Shown: one piece after another, positions 54,235 to 61,935 of the stretch
How the letters are laid out: every line of letters starts with the position of its first letter
Numbering within the stretch: the first letter of the stretch is position 1
Source of the DNA: Croceimicrobium sp965228705
GTDB lineage: Bacteria > Bacteroidota > Bacteroidia > Flavobacteriales > Schleiferiaceae
Length of the DNA: 64,000 bases
Direction of reading: 5' to 3'
Assembly (NCBI RefSeq): GCF_965228705.1
Contig: NZ_OZ245832.1
Span: 1,488,001-1,552,000 of the forward strand
Notes under the pieces: model-generated
What the model was told of the DNA's origin: nothing
What the model saw: the letters and a program-made list of their open reading frames with translations, nothing else
Databases searched by the model: none
Program-made: the position numbers and the translations under genes

Positions 54235-54298
54235 AGACCTCAGTAGGATGCCTTTTCTCTCCACATCTTAAAGAATCCTTGCCATCCTATTGAGGTCT
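54235..54298. promoter_or_regulatory. 16-bp inverted repeat in the comEC leader
   Basis: AGACCTCAGTAGGATG (54235-54250) and CATCCTATTGAGGTCT (54283-54298) pair at 15 of 16 positions, the exception being a G-U wobble in RNA. The 32-base loop holds CTTTTCTCTCC. The second arm ends 13 bases before the comEC ATG, so a stem would lie right at the ribosome entry region. A near -7 match (TACTTTAG, 54211-54218) upstream would place the whole structure in the leader. Confidence 0.6.
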
Positions 54299-54311
54299 TT
54301 CCTTAAAGCTT

Positions 54312-56051
54312 ATGGATGCTTGGATTTCTATTTTAAAACAATCTTGGAAAGGGAACCTGGCTTTGATTAGCCTATGCCTAATTCTGATTTTAAAGCTACT
54401 CCTTGCTCAACCTAAAATGCTGGAGGAAAAACAGAGCATTGAAACAGCATTGAGCTTAAACTACATAGAGAAAAAGGGTATCCGTTATGAACTGCATTTC
54501 GCAGAGGGTCGAGCAAAGTATTATTGCCGGAGTACTGACAGTATTTGCGCTCATTGGAATGCAGGCGATCGCTTTTGGATTAAAGGAGACTTGCTTCCTG
54601 TTTCAGGGCCCAGTCGACCGGATCAATTCAATTTTAAGCGCTATCTGCAAAATCAAAATATTAGGGCCCGCTTAGAATGGAGCCGCATTGCCAAAATAAA
54701 GTCAGAGGCCAATTTTAAGGAGCACCTGCTTAACTATCGTAATTCTTTAGCACAAAGAATCGATACTTGGCCCTGGACCGATAATCAAAAGGCACTCTAC
54801 AAAGCCCTTTTCCTGGGTTTAAAAGGCGATATAAACCCAGAGCTGAGAAAGAACTTCGGAACTGCCGGTTTAATGCACTTATTGGCCGTTAGCGGTCTTC
54901 ACCTGGGAATAGTATATCTCTTGCTTCAATATGTACTAATCCCCTTTAAATCCCTGCCCTATTCAAGAATACTTATTTGCTTTTTAAGCATAATTGGATT
55001 ATGGTCATTTAGTCTCTTAAGTGGAGCGGGTCCATCTGTACTTCGGGCCGCTACTCTCTTTAGCTTTTTGGCCATTGCTAAATTAATTAACCGACCTGGG
55101 GGTGGACTACGCGCAGTTTGGGCTTCAGCCTTGGTTCTGCTTTGGTTTCAACCATTATTAATTCGCCAATTAGGCTTTCTTCTAAGCTATTCTGCCGTAA
55201 TTGGTATACTCTATTTGGTTCCAAAACTGAAAGCCTGGCATAGCTTTAAAAGCAGACCTTTACGAGCGGCGCAAGAACTCATTTATGTATCTCTTGCTGC
55301 CCAATTATTTACGGCTCCTTTAAGCCTCTATGTTTTTGGGAGTTTTCCACTCTACTTCTTACTCGCCAACCTTCTGGTTCTACCATTGATGACCCTTATA
55401 ATGTACACTGGTCTCCTGGTTTTGCTATTAGATCAATTTAAGCTCTTGAATACATTGAATGAATACTATCCCTATTTATTGGAGTATTTAGGAGGTATAG
55501 GTAATTGGATAAGCTCTTTACCCAATGCTCAAATCCCGGTGAATGTTTCGCTTTTAGGCTGTATCCTGGCCTATGTTTTTCTGGCCTCTTGGCTTTTTGG
55601 ACCACAGCTCAATCGCAAGAAATATATTCTTTTGGGATTAATACTATGCAGTTTGAACCTGGGCTACCGCCTCTATCAGAAAAAAACAGAACATTTAAGT
55701 CTTATTGTTTATCCCGGTAATAAAAATGAGTTCAGCTATCGCAGCGGATTAGATCATTATCATTTGAAAGGCTCCCAATTGAAAGCTTTAATCGATACCA
55801 GTGCCTCCTTGCCTTATATTGATCCTAACATTAGTATAAAAATAGTTTTAGACCGCCTGATACTAAATAGTCCATTGGAATCTGAACCTATTGAAATTGT
55901 AAATGATTACAGCGCAATTAAAGTTTTGAACCCGGCCCATGTCATCTTTACCGGTAAATCTCTGGAAAAAGAAAAAGCCTGGCGATCTTATTGCCAGGCT
56001 TTAAATATTTCTTTTCTAAGCAGTCGTACTAACTACCTTGAACTTCATTAG
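54312..56051 (+). CDS. comEC: ComEC/Rec2 DNA-uptake channel, short form
   Basis: A 579-residue membrane protein. Residues 40-140 form the OB-like domain (GDRFWIKGDLLPVSGPSRPDQFNFKRYL in extended form), then the competence domain with LMHLLAVSGLHLGIVYLL and LLSGAGPSVLRAATLFS, and about nine segments. Full ComEC proteins (700-800 residues) end in a metallo-beta-lactamase domain; here the last 110 residues lack any HxHxDH motif and look like a relic. Bacteroidota members often lack it. It probably carries single-stranded DNA across the membrane during uptake. A leader hairpin precedes the start, and its stop overlaps the convergent gene's stop by four bases. Confidence 0.88.
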   Translation: MDAWISILKQSWKGNLALISLCLILILKLLLAQPKMLEEKQSIETALSLNYIEKKGIRYELHFAEGRAKYYCRSTDSICAHWNAGDRFWIKGDLLPVSGPSRPDQFNFKRYLQNQNIRARLEWSRIAKIKSEANFKEHLLNYRNSLAQRIDTWPWTDNQKALYKALFLGLKGDINPELRKNFGTAGLMHLLAVSGLHLGIVYLLLQYVLIPFKSLPYSRILICFLSIIGLWSFSLLSGAGPSVLRAATLFSFLAIAKLINRPGGGLRAVWASALVLLWFQPLLIRQLGFLLSYSAVIGILYLVPKLKAWHSFKSRPLRAAQELIYVSLAAQLFTAPLSLYVFGSFPLYFLLANLLVLPLMTLIMYTGLLVLLLDQFKLLNTLNEYYPYLLEYLGGIGNWISSLPNAQIPVNVSLLGCILAYVFLASWLFGPQLNRKKYILLGLILCSLNLGYRLYQKKTEHLSLIVYPGNKNEFSYRSGLDHYHLKGSQLKALIDTSASLPYIDPNISIKIVLDRLILNSPLESEPIEIVNDYSAIKVLNPAHVIFTGKSLEKEKAWRSYCQALNISFLSSRTNYLELH

Positions 56052-56482
56052 TTCTGGAAGATTGCGCTTAGAGCCGCTAAAATCTTACGTTTTTCCAGTG
56101 GGCGACGAAGCACATAGGCAAAGCCATTATGAATAGCTCTTCCTACAAGATCATTACTACTAATCGCCACTACCGGAGATTTCACCAGACCTTCCTTTCG
56201 TAATTGTTGAAGTATGCCCATGGCATTTTCATTATCGAGACGAGAATTCATCAGAATCAGATCATAACGACTTTTACTCAAGGTCTTCCGCATTTCTTCA
56301 ATGCCTTTGGCTACGTTTAAAACGCCACCACTTTCTACTACCATATACCGAAGTAACATCTCATCTACTTCATTGGCACCGGCCAGTAAAACTCTTTTTC
56401 CTTCTAAAAAATGACTCATGGATCGATTTACAAGCTGTATTCGTTCTTCCTCCGCAATTACGCCATTTTTTGTTGCCATCAT
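56048..56482 (-). CDS. Degenerate receiver-domain protein
   Basis: A 144-residue single-domain protein with receiver-like strands (RVLLAGANEVD, DLILMNSRLDN, SPVVAISSN, YVLRRPLEKRKIL). Three key positions of phospho-acceptor chemistry are changed: the aspartate (expected in LMD) is Asn79, the switch lysine of the KP motif is Arg127, and only part of the acidic pair remains (EVD). It is probably not phosphorylated in the usual way and may act as a constitutive or ligand-driven partner. No output domain is present. A good promoter lies upstream, and a histidine kinase is encoded 1 kb away. Confidence 0.72.
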   Translation of the reverse strand: MMATKNGVIAEEERIQLVNRSMSHFLEGKRVLLAGANEVDEMLLRYMVVESGGVLNVAKGIEEMRKTLSKSRYDLILMNSRLDNENAMGILQQLRKEGLVKSPVVAISSNDLVGRAIHNGFAYVLRRPLEKRKILAALSAIFQN

Positions 56483-56518
56483 ATTAATCCTGTGTTATTT
56501 GCCCCCTATAATAAGCGT

Positions 56519-56536
56519 ACTAAGTACACTAAGTAT
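56519..56536. repeat. Two 9-bp direct repeats in the receiver gene leader
   Basis: ACTAAGTAC (56519-56527) and ACTAAGTAT (56528-56536) lie next to each other between the -7 element and the receiver start, close to the expected transcription start. GTACTAAGTAC is also an inverted repeat. It could be an operator. Confidence 0.4.
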
Positions 56537-56545
56537 TTACTGCCG

Positions 56546-56574
56546 CAAATATAGTGTTTTAGTACAATCGACAA
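56546..56574 (-). promoter_or_regulatory. Promoter of the receiver gene (-33 TTG, -7 TATATTTG)
   Basis: The minus strand reads TTG (56572-56574), an 18-base spacer and TATATTTG (56546-56553), an exact TAnnTTTG. The start codon is 64 bases further on. Confidence 0.7.
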
Positions 56575-56940
56575 TAAGCTTAGAGAACAGTTAAATTGAG
56601 CTAAAAATTAACGATGCAGAGTTTTAACTTGAATGACTTTCTAGTTTTCAAGTTGTCCAAATATAAGATGAAGAAGCATCAAATCAAAAACAGTATTTCG
56701 GGGCGCCCAATTTAAATTACCCTATTAAACAAGAGGTTTTTACAAGGGCTGGCGAATTGCATATTAAAGGAATATCGAACTAAGCTTCCGGCTTGAAGAT
56801 TCGAAGAAATCCGCATTTTCCCAGGCTTTGGTTTACCTTTTTTGCAGTAGTGATAAGAATTGAAATCAGACTTTACCGGGATCAAGGATATATATTCTCT
56901 CCTATTCAATTTCTAAAAAAATCCACCAATTTCATTGAAG
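56575..56940. other. Non-coding gap before the tRNA-derived array
   Basis: About 365 bases between the receiver promoter and the array. No gene, tRNA, clear hairpin or -7 element is seen. Short frames in it have no family likeness. Confidence 0.5.
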
Positions 56941-56944
56941 AGCT

Positions 56945-57301
56945 TAGGGCTTGTTGCTCCAGACAAGACTCGAACTCATCTCGGCCAGGACGAGATTACA
57001 GGTATGCATTCAAACGCTCACCGGCCAAAAACAAAAAACCCCCACAAATTACTTCGAGGGGGTTTGGATTGTTGGCGGTCTGGACGAGACTCGAACTCGT
57101 CTCGGCCTGGCCGAGATGACAGGCATGTATTCAAAAGCTCACCAGCCAAAAACAAAAAAACCCCTTCAAATTACTTCGAGGGGGCTTGGATTGTTGGCGG
57201 TCCGGACGAGACTCGAACTCGTCTCGGCCAAGCCGAGATGACAGGTATGCTTTCAAAAGCTCACCAGCCAAAAACAAAAAAACCCCTTCAAATTACTTCG
57301 A
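56945..57301 (-). repeat. Three degraded tandem copies of tRNA-Asp plus terminator (121-122 bp period)
   Basis: Three units lie downstream of the tRNA-Asp gene on its strand. Shared landmarks recur at 121, 122 and 122 bases: GACTCGAAC (plus strand) starts at 56967, 57088, 57210 and, in the intact gene, 57332. Each unit keeps the 3' half of tRNA-Asp (T arm and, in two units, GGACC-GCCA) and the terminator (CCCC...GGGG plus T-run). In each, the 3' side of the anticodon arm is replaced by a hairpin, and the D arm and 5' acceptor are degraded. The outermost unit (56945-57057) is most diverged. These are not functional tRNAs. Confidence 0.85.
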
Positions 57302-57306
57302 GGGGG
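57274..57306 (-). terminator. Terminator of tRNA-Asp
   Basis: On the minus strand a CCCCCTC...GAAGGGG stem (arms 57300-57306 and 57283-57289) is followed by seven Ts. It lies 11 bases after the encoded CCA. The same element recurs at about 57152-57184 and 57031-57062 in the repeat units. Confidence 0.75.
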
Positions 57307-57316
57307 TTTGGATTGT

Positions 57317-57393
57317 TGGCGGTCCGGACGAGACTCGAACTCGCGACCCCATGCGTGACAGGCATGTATTCTAACCAACTGAACTACCGGACC
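57317..57393 (-). tRNA. tRNA-Asp (GTC), with encoded CCA
   Basis: The minus strand folds as a full cloverleaf: acceptor GGTCCGG/CCGGACC, D arm with AGTTCAGTTGGTTAGA, anticodon loop CTGTCAC with anticodon GTC, T arm GCGAG-TTCGAGT-CTCGT, discriminator G and CCA. Mature length with CCA is 77 bases. A promoter with -33 and -7 elements lies 37 bases upstream, and a terminator follows. Degraded tandem copies lie downstream. Confidence 0.97.
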
Positions 57394-57429
57394 AGATTTT
57401 TAAGAACGTCGTTTTCTCAAACGCGGGTG

Positions 57430-57459
57430 CAAATATAAGGGTAGATTTTAGTGACGCAA
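57430..57459 (-). promoter_or_regulatory. Promoter of tRNA-Asp (-33 TTG, -7 TATATTTG)
   Basis: The minus strand reads TTG (57457-57459), a 19-base spacer and TATATTTG (57430-57437), an exact -7 match with normal spacing. The tRNA 5' end is 37 bases downstream. Confidence 0.75.
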
Positions 57460-57487
57460 GCCCTTCTGGAAAAAAAATTCAAAAAAA

Positions 57488-58795
57488 TTAAACATTATAG
57501 CTTTCGCCCCAAACACGCGGGATACGGACGGTAAAGCAGCTCCCTTTATCCTTTACGCTTCGTACTTCTATCGTGCCATTCATATAATTCAGAAACTCAG
57601 CGCATAACATCAATCCTAGGCCTACTCCTTTTTCTTTATTAGTACCTAATCCAACTTCCCGATGGGGCGAGAACAACTTTTTTCGTTGTTCCTCTGTCAT
57701 ACCAATACCATTATCCTCTACTTCTAATTTAAGTTCCGATTCCATTTCATAGGCCCGAACTTTAATCCACCCCCCTTTGGGTGTAAATTTTATGGCATTG
57801 CTGATTAGATTACGAATGATCATTTCCAGCATATCTGCATCACCGGTGACCATTCCCTCCCCTTCATCTATTAATATCTGCAGACTGATCCCTTTGGCAT
57901 CTGATAATGGTCTTAAATGCTCTCCTACCATCTTAATTAGCTTGGGATAGTCCACCCTGGATGCTTCATATGCCTTGGTATCTCTTTTGGCCCAGCGTAA
58001 AAGATTATCAAGTAAAGCTCGGCTGTTACGAGTTAAACGCAATAATTCGTTCTGCATGATCTTACGTTCCTCATCGGGTACACCACCATGGTCCATAACA
58101 TTTAGGAAGCCTTCTATACCAGATAAAGGACTGCGCAAATCATGTCCAATTATAGAAAACAAGCGGTCCTTTTGAGCTGAAAGTTCTTTGGTTTCCACCA
58201 TCTGCTTCTCCATTCGTTGGCTAATCTGCTCCAATTCCCTTTTTTGTTTGCCGACTAATGCCGTGGATTGATCGTACATCATTTTTAAATAGACCGTGCC
58301 CAAATAAAATATACAGGTAAACGCAAAATAGGTGAGAAAATAAATCCAGGTAGTTTGAGGGTCAGGCATTGGTGCCAGGTAGAAGATCAAGTCTAATCCA
58401 ATCATCAGTATCAGGATGAAATTGATCCTTTGCTCCAGATTGCTTTTTGAAACAACCAGGCTCAGAACAAAAAACATGACTAATCCATATACAACGGGAC
58501 CTTTAAAAAAGCCCGTTAAAGGGAAAATAAGATGAGAGAAAAACAGCACCACCAGGCTCAGAAAAACTTTAGCGATATTCAACTTCCGCCACAAGCGCAC
58601 CAGAATATAACAGGAGATTAAGCTTAGCCCTAATAGTAAAAGATAAAAAGCCGCCCTACCCGAATCTTGAATGTAGAGAGGCAAGGTCAGTAATATTAAA
58701 AAACAAGCACTGAGGAAGGTTGTACTCATGAATAAGCGCTCTTCAATGCTGAAGTTCGAGCTTATTCCAAGTTTTTTCCAAATGTACTGTTCCAT
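57488..58795 (-). CDS. Membrane-bound sensor histidine kinase
   Basis: A 435-residue kinase. The first 175 residues hold about six membrane segments with no recognisable sensor domain outside. A short coiled coil (about 180-210) leads to HisKA with the H-box SIIGHDLRSPLSGIEGF, phospho-acceptor His218. HATPase follows: N-box IIRNLISNAIKF, G1 EDNGIGM and G2 KGVGLGLMLC. No response regulator is adjacent; the degenerate receiver 1 kb away is a possible but unproven partner. The gene lies upstream of tRNA-Asp on the same strand. Confidence 0.9.
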   Translation of the reverse strand: MEQYIWKKLGISSNFSIEERLFMSTTFLSACFLILLTLPLYIQDSGRAAFYLLLLGLSLISCYILVRLWRKLNIAKVFLSLVVLFFSHLIFPLTGFFKGPVVYGLVMFFVLSLVVSKSNLEQRINFILILMIGLDLIFYLAPMPDPQTTWIYFLTYFAFTCIFYLGTVYLKMMYDQSTALVGKQKRELEQISQRMEKQMVETKELSAQKDRLFSIIGHDLRSPLSGIEGFLNVMDHGGVPDEERKIMQNELLRLTRNSRALLDNLLRWAKRDTKAYEASRVDYPKLIKMVGEHLRPLSDAKGISLQILIDEGEGMVTGDADMLEMIIRNLISNAIKFTPKGGWIKVRAYEMESELKLEVEDNGIGMTEEQRKKLFSPHREVGLGTNKEKGVGLGLMLCAEFLNYMNGTIEVRSVKDKGSCFTVRIPRVWGESYNV

Positions 58796-58912
58796 TTAGC
58801 AAGCAGTGAGTAGATTAACAGGACCAAAATAAAATTTTATCCCGCAATTACTAATAAGCTTAGATAGGATGTATTTAAGTTGATTAAGATTCCGTGCTAA
58901 AGGTCTTTTTAG

Positions 58913-60085
58913 CTACTTGAGGATAGTCACAAAACCTCGCTTAATACGAGTCTTGGTTTCTCTTTCGCTGCTGAATCGATATTCTAAAGTGTAGGTATAC
59001 ACTCCTTTATGTTCAGCATTTTTACCAGTCCAGCCAACATCTGGGCTTTGTGTTTCAAAAACTTTTCGACCCCATTTATCGAAAATTCGCAAATCATAAT
59101 GTTCTAAATAGCCATCTGAATCGCAAATAGGTGTGATAATGAATTCATCATTGCGCCCATCTCCGTTTGGAGTAAAAGCATTTGGAGCATAAGTAACACA
59201 CTCTTCGCAGTTTACGCCATCAACCTGGATGGAATCGGTATAGCTACAAATACCATTGGATATTTCCGCTGTGTAAAGACCAGGCTTGGTTATGATGAAG
59301 TTTGAGGTGGTAGTTTCATCACTCCAAAGCACCGAAATATTAGGACCAGCCACCCGTAAATCTATGCGCCCTTCCTGGCAAATCACCGTATCTTGTGGTA
59401 ATTGAGGTAAATCATTTTCCAACACCTCAACATAATCAATCATATAGTAAGCAGTAGCCGGATTGGATGCATTTTCCAAGGGAACCGCGTCGGTCTCAGC
59501 ATCCTGAGTAAAATTACCAATAGTAATATATCTTTCTCCTCCTTTAGCTTTAATAATTCCGCAGATCGGAGTCCAATAATTTACTTGGGTAATAGGATCC
59601 TTCGCTACAACCTGGGGACTGGCCATAATCACATTACCGGGAGGCACAGAGTCTACAACCGTATCCGTAAGTAACATTCCAATATTATTAATCCCATAGG
59701 AATCTCCCTTATCATCATTGTTACGAGGGAGAACATAAAAGCTTACTCGGTAAAACTTTCCTTCTTCCAAAGGTTTCTTCAATTCACCATGAAGGTATTC
59801 GCGAACATAGTTTACACCCTGCAGCCCGTATACATCGATTCCCGCAAAACCATCGCCATCAAAAGGTAGCGCATTGTTTGTAGCAGAATCGCTGCCGGGA
59901 AAACCACAAGGATGATAGAAGTCGGGATCGCCTTTATAAAAAGTCCAGGGGTTTACATAATTACTGAAGACCGTATCGGTGATAGGACAATTACCAGTGT
60001 TCTCAAGGGAGCCATTACGCACGAGATTCTGTGCAAAAAGGCCTCCACTCAAGAGGGTTAAAAACAATAGGGTTAGCTTCTTCAT
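58913..60085 (-). CDS. T9SS type B secreted protein
   Basis: About 390 residues with a signal peptide (LTLLFLTLLSGGLFAQ). Residues 25-205 resemble the N-terminal carbohydrate-binding-like domain of many Bacteroidota exported proteins (LVRNGSLEN, FYRVSFYVLPR). An Ig-like stretch (QDTVICQEGRIDLRV) precedes the CHU_C/gliding-motility sorting domain (YAPNAFTPNGDGRND, FDKWGRKVFET, GVYTYTLEYR). It is exported by T9SS to the surface or medium. The start at 60085 gives a proper signal peptide; an ATG 15 bases upstream is in frame. Confidence 0.85.
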   Translation of the reverse strand: MKKLTLLFLTLLSGGLFAQNLVRNGSLENTGNCPITDTVFSNYVNPWTFYKGDPDFYHPCGFPGSDSATNNALPFDGDGFAGIDVYGLQGVNYVREYLHGELKKPLEEGKFYRVSFYVLPRNNDDKGDSYGINNIGMLLTDTVVDSVPPGNVIMASPQVVAKDPITQVNYWTPICGIIKAKGGERYITIGNFTQDAETDAVPLENASNPATAYYMIDYVEVLENDLPQLPQDTVICQEGRIDLRVAGPNISVLWSDETTTSNFIITKPGLYTAEISNGICSYTDSIQVDGVNCEECVTYAPNAFTPNGDGRNDEFIITPICDSDGYLEHYDLRIFDKWGRKVFETQSPDVGWTGKNAEHKGVYTYTLEYRFSSERETKTRIKRGFVTILK

Positions 60086-60311
60086 ATATATAATCCCCAT
60101 AATGGGTACAAATCTCTCTGATTGGCTAAAATATAAAAACCCACACTTAGTCTGAAGGGGGAAGGCAATTATTAAACGTTTAGCAACTCATCATCTTATA
60201 ATTCTAGCTCATAGGTAGCCATTTCTTACCAATTGATCCCGCAAAATAGAAATATGCATTAAATGAAAGCGAGAAAGTAATAGGCTGCCCGAGCTTTCTT
60301 AATTTCGCTTT

Positions 60312-60319
60312 TATCTTTA
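60312..60319 (+). promoter_or_regulatory. Near-consensus -7 element for the acetyltransferase operon
   Basis: TATCTTTA differs from TAnnTTTG only at the last base and ends five bases before the ATG at 60325, which would make the transcript almost leaderless, as for dnaX. The 224-base gap upstream shows no better match. Confidence 0.4.
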
Positions 60320-60324
60320 TCGAA

Positions 60325-60906
60325 ATGGAAAACGAATATTTTGCACATCCCACGGCGGTTATAGATGAAGGAGCCCAAATTGGCAAGGGCACTAAAATCT
60401 GGCATTTCTCCCATATTATGCCCCAGGCTATTTTGGGTGAAAAATGTAATATCGGCCAAAATGTGGTAGTAAGCCCCGAAGTAATACTAGGTAGAAATGT
60501 TAAAGTTCAAAATAATGTTTCCATCTATACCGGAGTAAGCTGCGACGACGATGTATTCCTCGGCCCTTCCATGGTTTTCACCAATGTTTCCAATCCTCGT
60601 TCAGGAGTAAATCGAAGGAATGCCTACGAGAAAACTCATGTAGGAAAAGGCGCAACAATTGGCGCTAATGCCACTATAGTTTGTGGTCATGATATTGGCG
60701 AATACGCTTTTATTGGGGCCGGATCGGTAGTAACCAAAACTGTTAAGCCTTATGCTCTTTTAGTGGGGAACCCGGCTCGACAAATTGGTTGGATGAGTCA
60801 ATATGGCCATCGACTCCATTTTGATGAAAATCAAGAAGCCGCATGCCCAGAAAGTGGGCAGCGTTACAAACTGAATCAAGATCAAATAGAATTAATCCTT
60901 GACTGA
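60325..60906 (+). CDS. Hexapeptide-repeat N-acetyltransferase (WbpD/WlbB-like)
   Basis: A 193-residue left-handed beta-helix acyltransferase with repeated [LIV]-G-x4 hexapeptides (EGAQIGKGTKIWHFSHI, NIGQNVVVS). YEKTHVGKGATIGANATIVCGHDIG is characteristic of WbpD-type enzymes, which acetylate the 3-amino group of UDP-2-acetamido-3-amino-uronate from acetyl-CoA. The product is used for O-antigen or capsule sugars such as ManNAc3NAcA. The oxidoreductase gene overlaps its end by eight bases and is probably its pathway partner; an aminotransferase of the WbpE type is not present here. Confidence 0.85.
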   Translation: MENEYFAHPTAVIDEGAQIGKGTKIWHFSHIMPQAILGEKCNIGQNVVVSPEVILGRNVKVQNNVSIYTGVSCDDDVFLGPSMVFTNVSNPRSGVNRRNAYEKTHVGKGATIGANATIVCGHDIGEYAFIGAGSVVTKTVKPYALLVGNPARQIGWMSQYGHRLHFDENQEAACPESGQRYKLNQDQIELILD

Positions 60907-61927
60907 AAATAAGCCCATAAAGTTTGCTGTTGTTGGCTGTGGCCACATCGGCAAAAGACATGCTGAAATGATTTGGCAAAACCCGGAAGCGGAATTAATC
61001 GCCTTTTGTGATACCCGCCCTGCCAGCGATCTTGGTATTGACCCCAAAATGAAAGATGTGGTTCTTTTTTCTTCTTTAGAAGAATTACTTAAGGCCAATC
61101 TGGAAATTGATGCGATAAACATTGCTACGCCTAATGGCTTACATGCCGAACATGCAGTTGCTTGTTTGAATGCAGGATACCATGTGGTGGTTGAAAAGCC
61201 ACTCAGCTTAAGGAAAACCGATGCCGAAAAAGTAATATTCACTGCCTTACATAAAAACCGTCATGTTTTTGCAGTGATGCAAAACCGCTACTCCCCTCCT
61301 TCCGTATGGATTAAGGACATGGTAGCAAGTGGAAAATTGGGGCGGATAAATATGGTGCAAATCAACTGTTATTGGAATCGTGATGAACGCTATTACAAAC
61401 CCGGTAATTGGCATGGTAATAAAGCTTTAGACGGAGGAACCCTCTTTACCCAATTCTCCCATTTTATTGATGTGATGTATTGGTTGTTTGGAGACATCGA
61501 AGATATCAAGGGACGTATGGTAGACTTTAATCATAGTGACTCTACGGACTTTGAAGATTCGGGAATTCTCAGCTTCAATTTTACAGATGGAGGAATGGGA
61601 GTACTGAACTTTAGTACTTCTTGCTGGGATAAAAACTTCGAAAGCAGCATCACCATTTTAGCGGAAAATGGCACCATTAAAATCGGCGGTCAATACATGA
61701 ACGAGGTGGAATACTGCCATGTTAAAGACTATGAAATGCCAATACTAAAGGCTTCAAACCCTCCTAATGATTATGGTCCCTATAAAGGAAGTGCCGCCAA
61801 TCATGTGTATTTGATTGAAAATGTAATTGACGTACTGAAAGGTAGAGCGCCAATCACCACTAATGCCTTGGAAGGCTTAAAAGTGGTGGATATTATTGAG
61901 CGCATGTATCAAGCAGTTAGCGAATAA
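60899..61927 (+). CDS. Gfo/Idh/MocA family oxidoreductase (WbpB-like)
   Basis: A 342-residue NAD(P)-dependent sugar dehydrogenase. The Rossmann motif VGCGHIGKRHAE is near the N-terminus, followed by INIATPNGLHAEHA and VVEKPLSL with the catalytic lysine, and GGTLFTQFSHFIDVMYWLFG in the C-terminal domain. WbpB oxidises UDP-GlcNAcA at C3; the overlap with the WbpD-like gene supports that role. The start is a TTG inside the end of the acetyltransferase gene; no ATG is near in frame. Confidence 0.85.
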   Translation: MTENKPIKFAVVGCGHIGKRHAEMIWQNPEAELIAFCDTRPASDLGIDPKMKDVVLFSSLEELLKANLEIDAINIATPNGLHAEHAVACLNAGYHVVVEKPLSLRKTDAEKVIFTALHKNRHVFAVMQNRYSPPSVWIKDMVASGKLGRINMVQINCYWNRDERYYKPGNWHGNKALDGGTLFTQFSHFIDVMYWLFGDIEDIKGRMVDFNHSDSTDFEDSGILSFNFTDGGMGVLNFSTSCWDKNFESSITILAENGTIKIGGQYMNEVEYCHVKDYEMPILKASNPPNDYGPYKGSAANHVYLIENVIDVLKGRAPITTNALEGLKVVDIIERMYQAVSE

Positions 61928-61935
61928 ATTAGCAC

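Noticed and set aside
56945..57301. CRISPR array
   Set aside because: The period is 122 bases, spacers are not unique, and the repeated parts are tRNA and terminator sequence. No cas genes are present.
56935..57438. Long plus-strand frames across the tRNA array (up to 167 codons, Arg/Thr/Ser-rich repeats)
   Set aside because: They run antisense through the tRNA-Asp gene and its decayed copies. The repeating peptide simply follows the 122-base DNA repeat.
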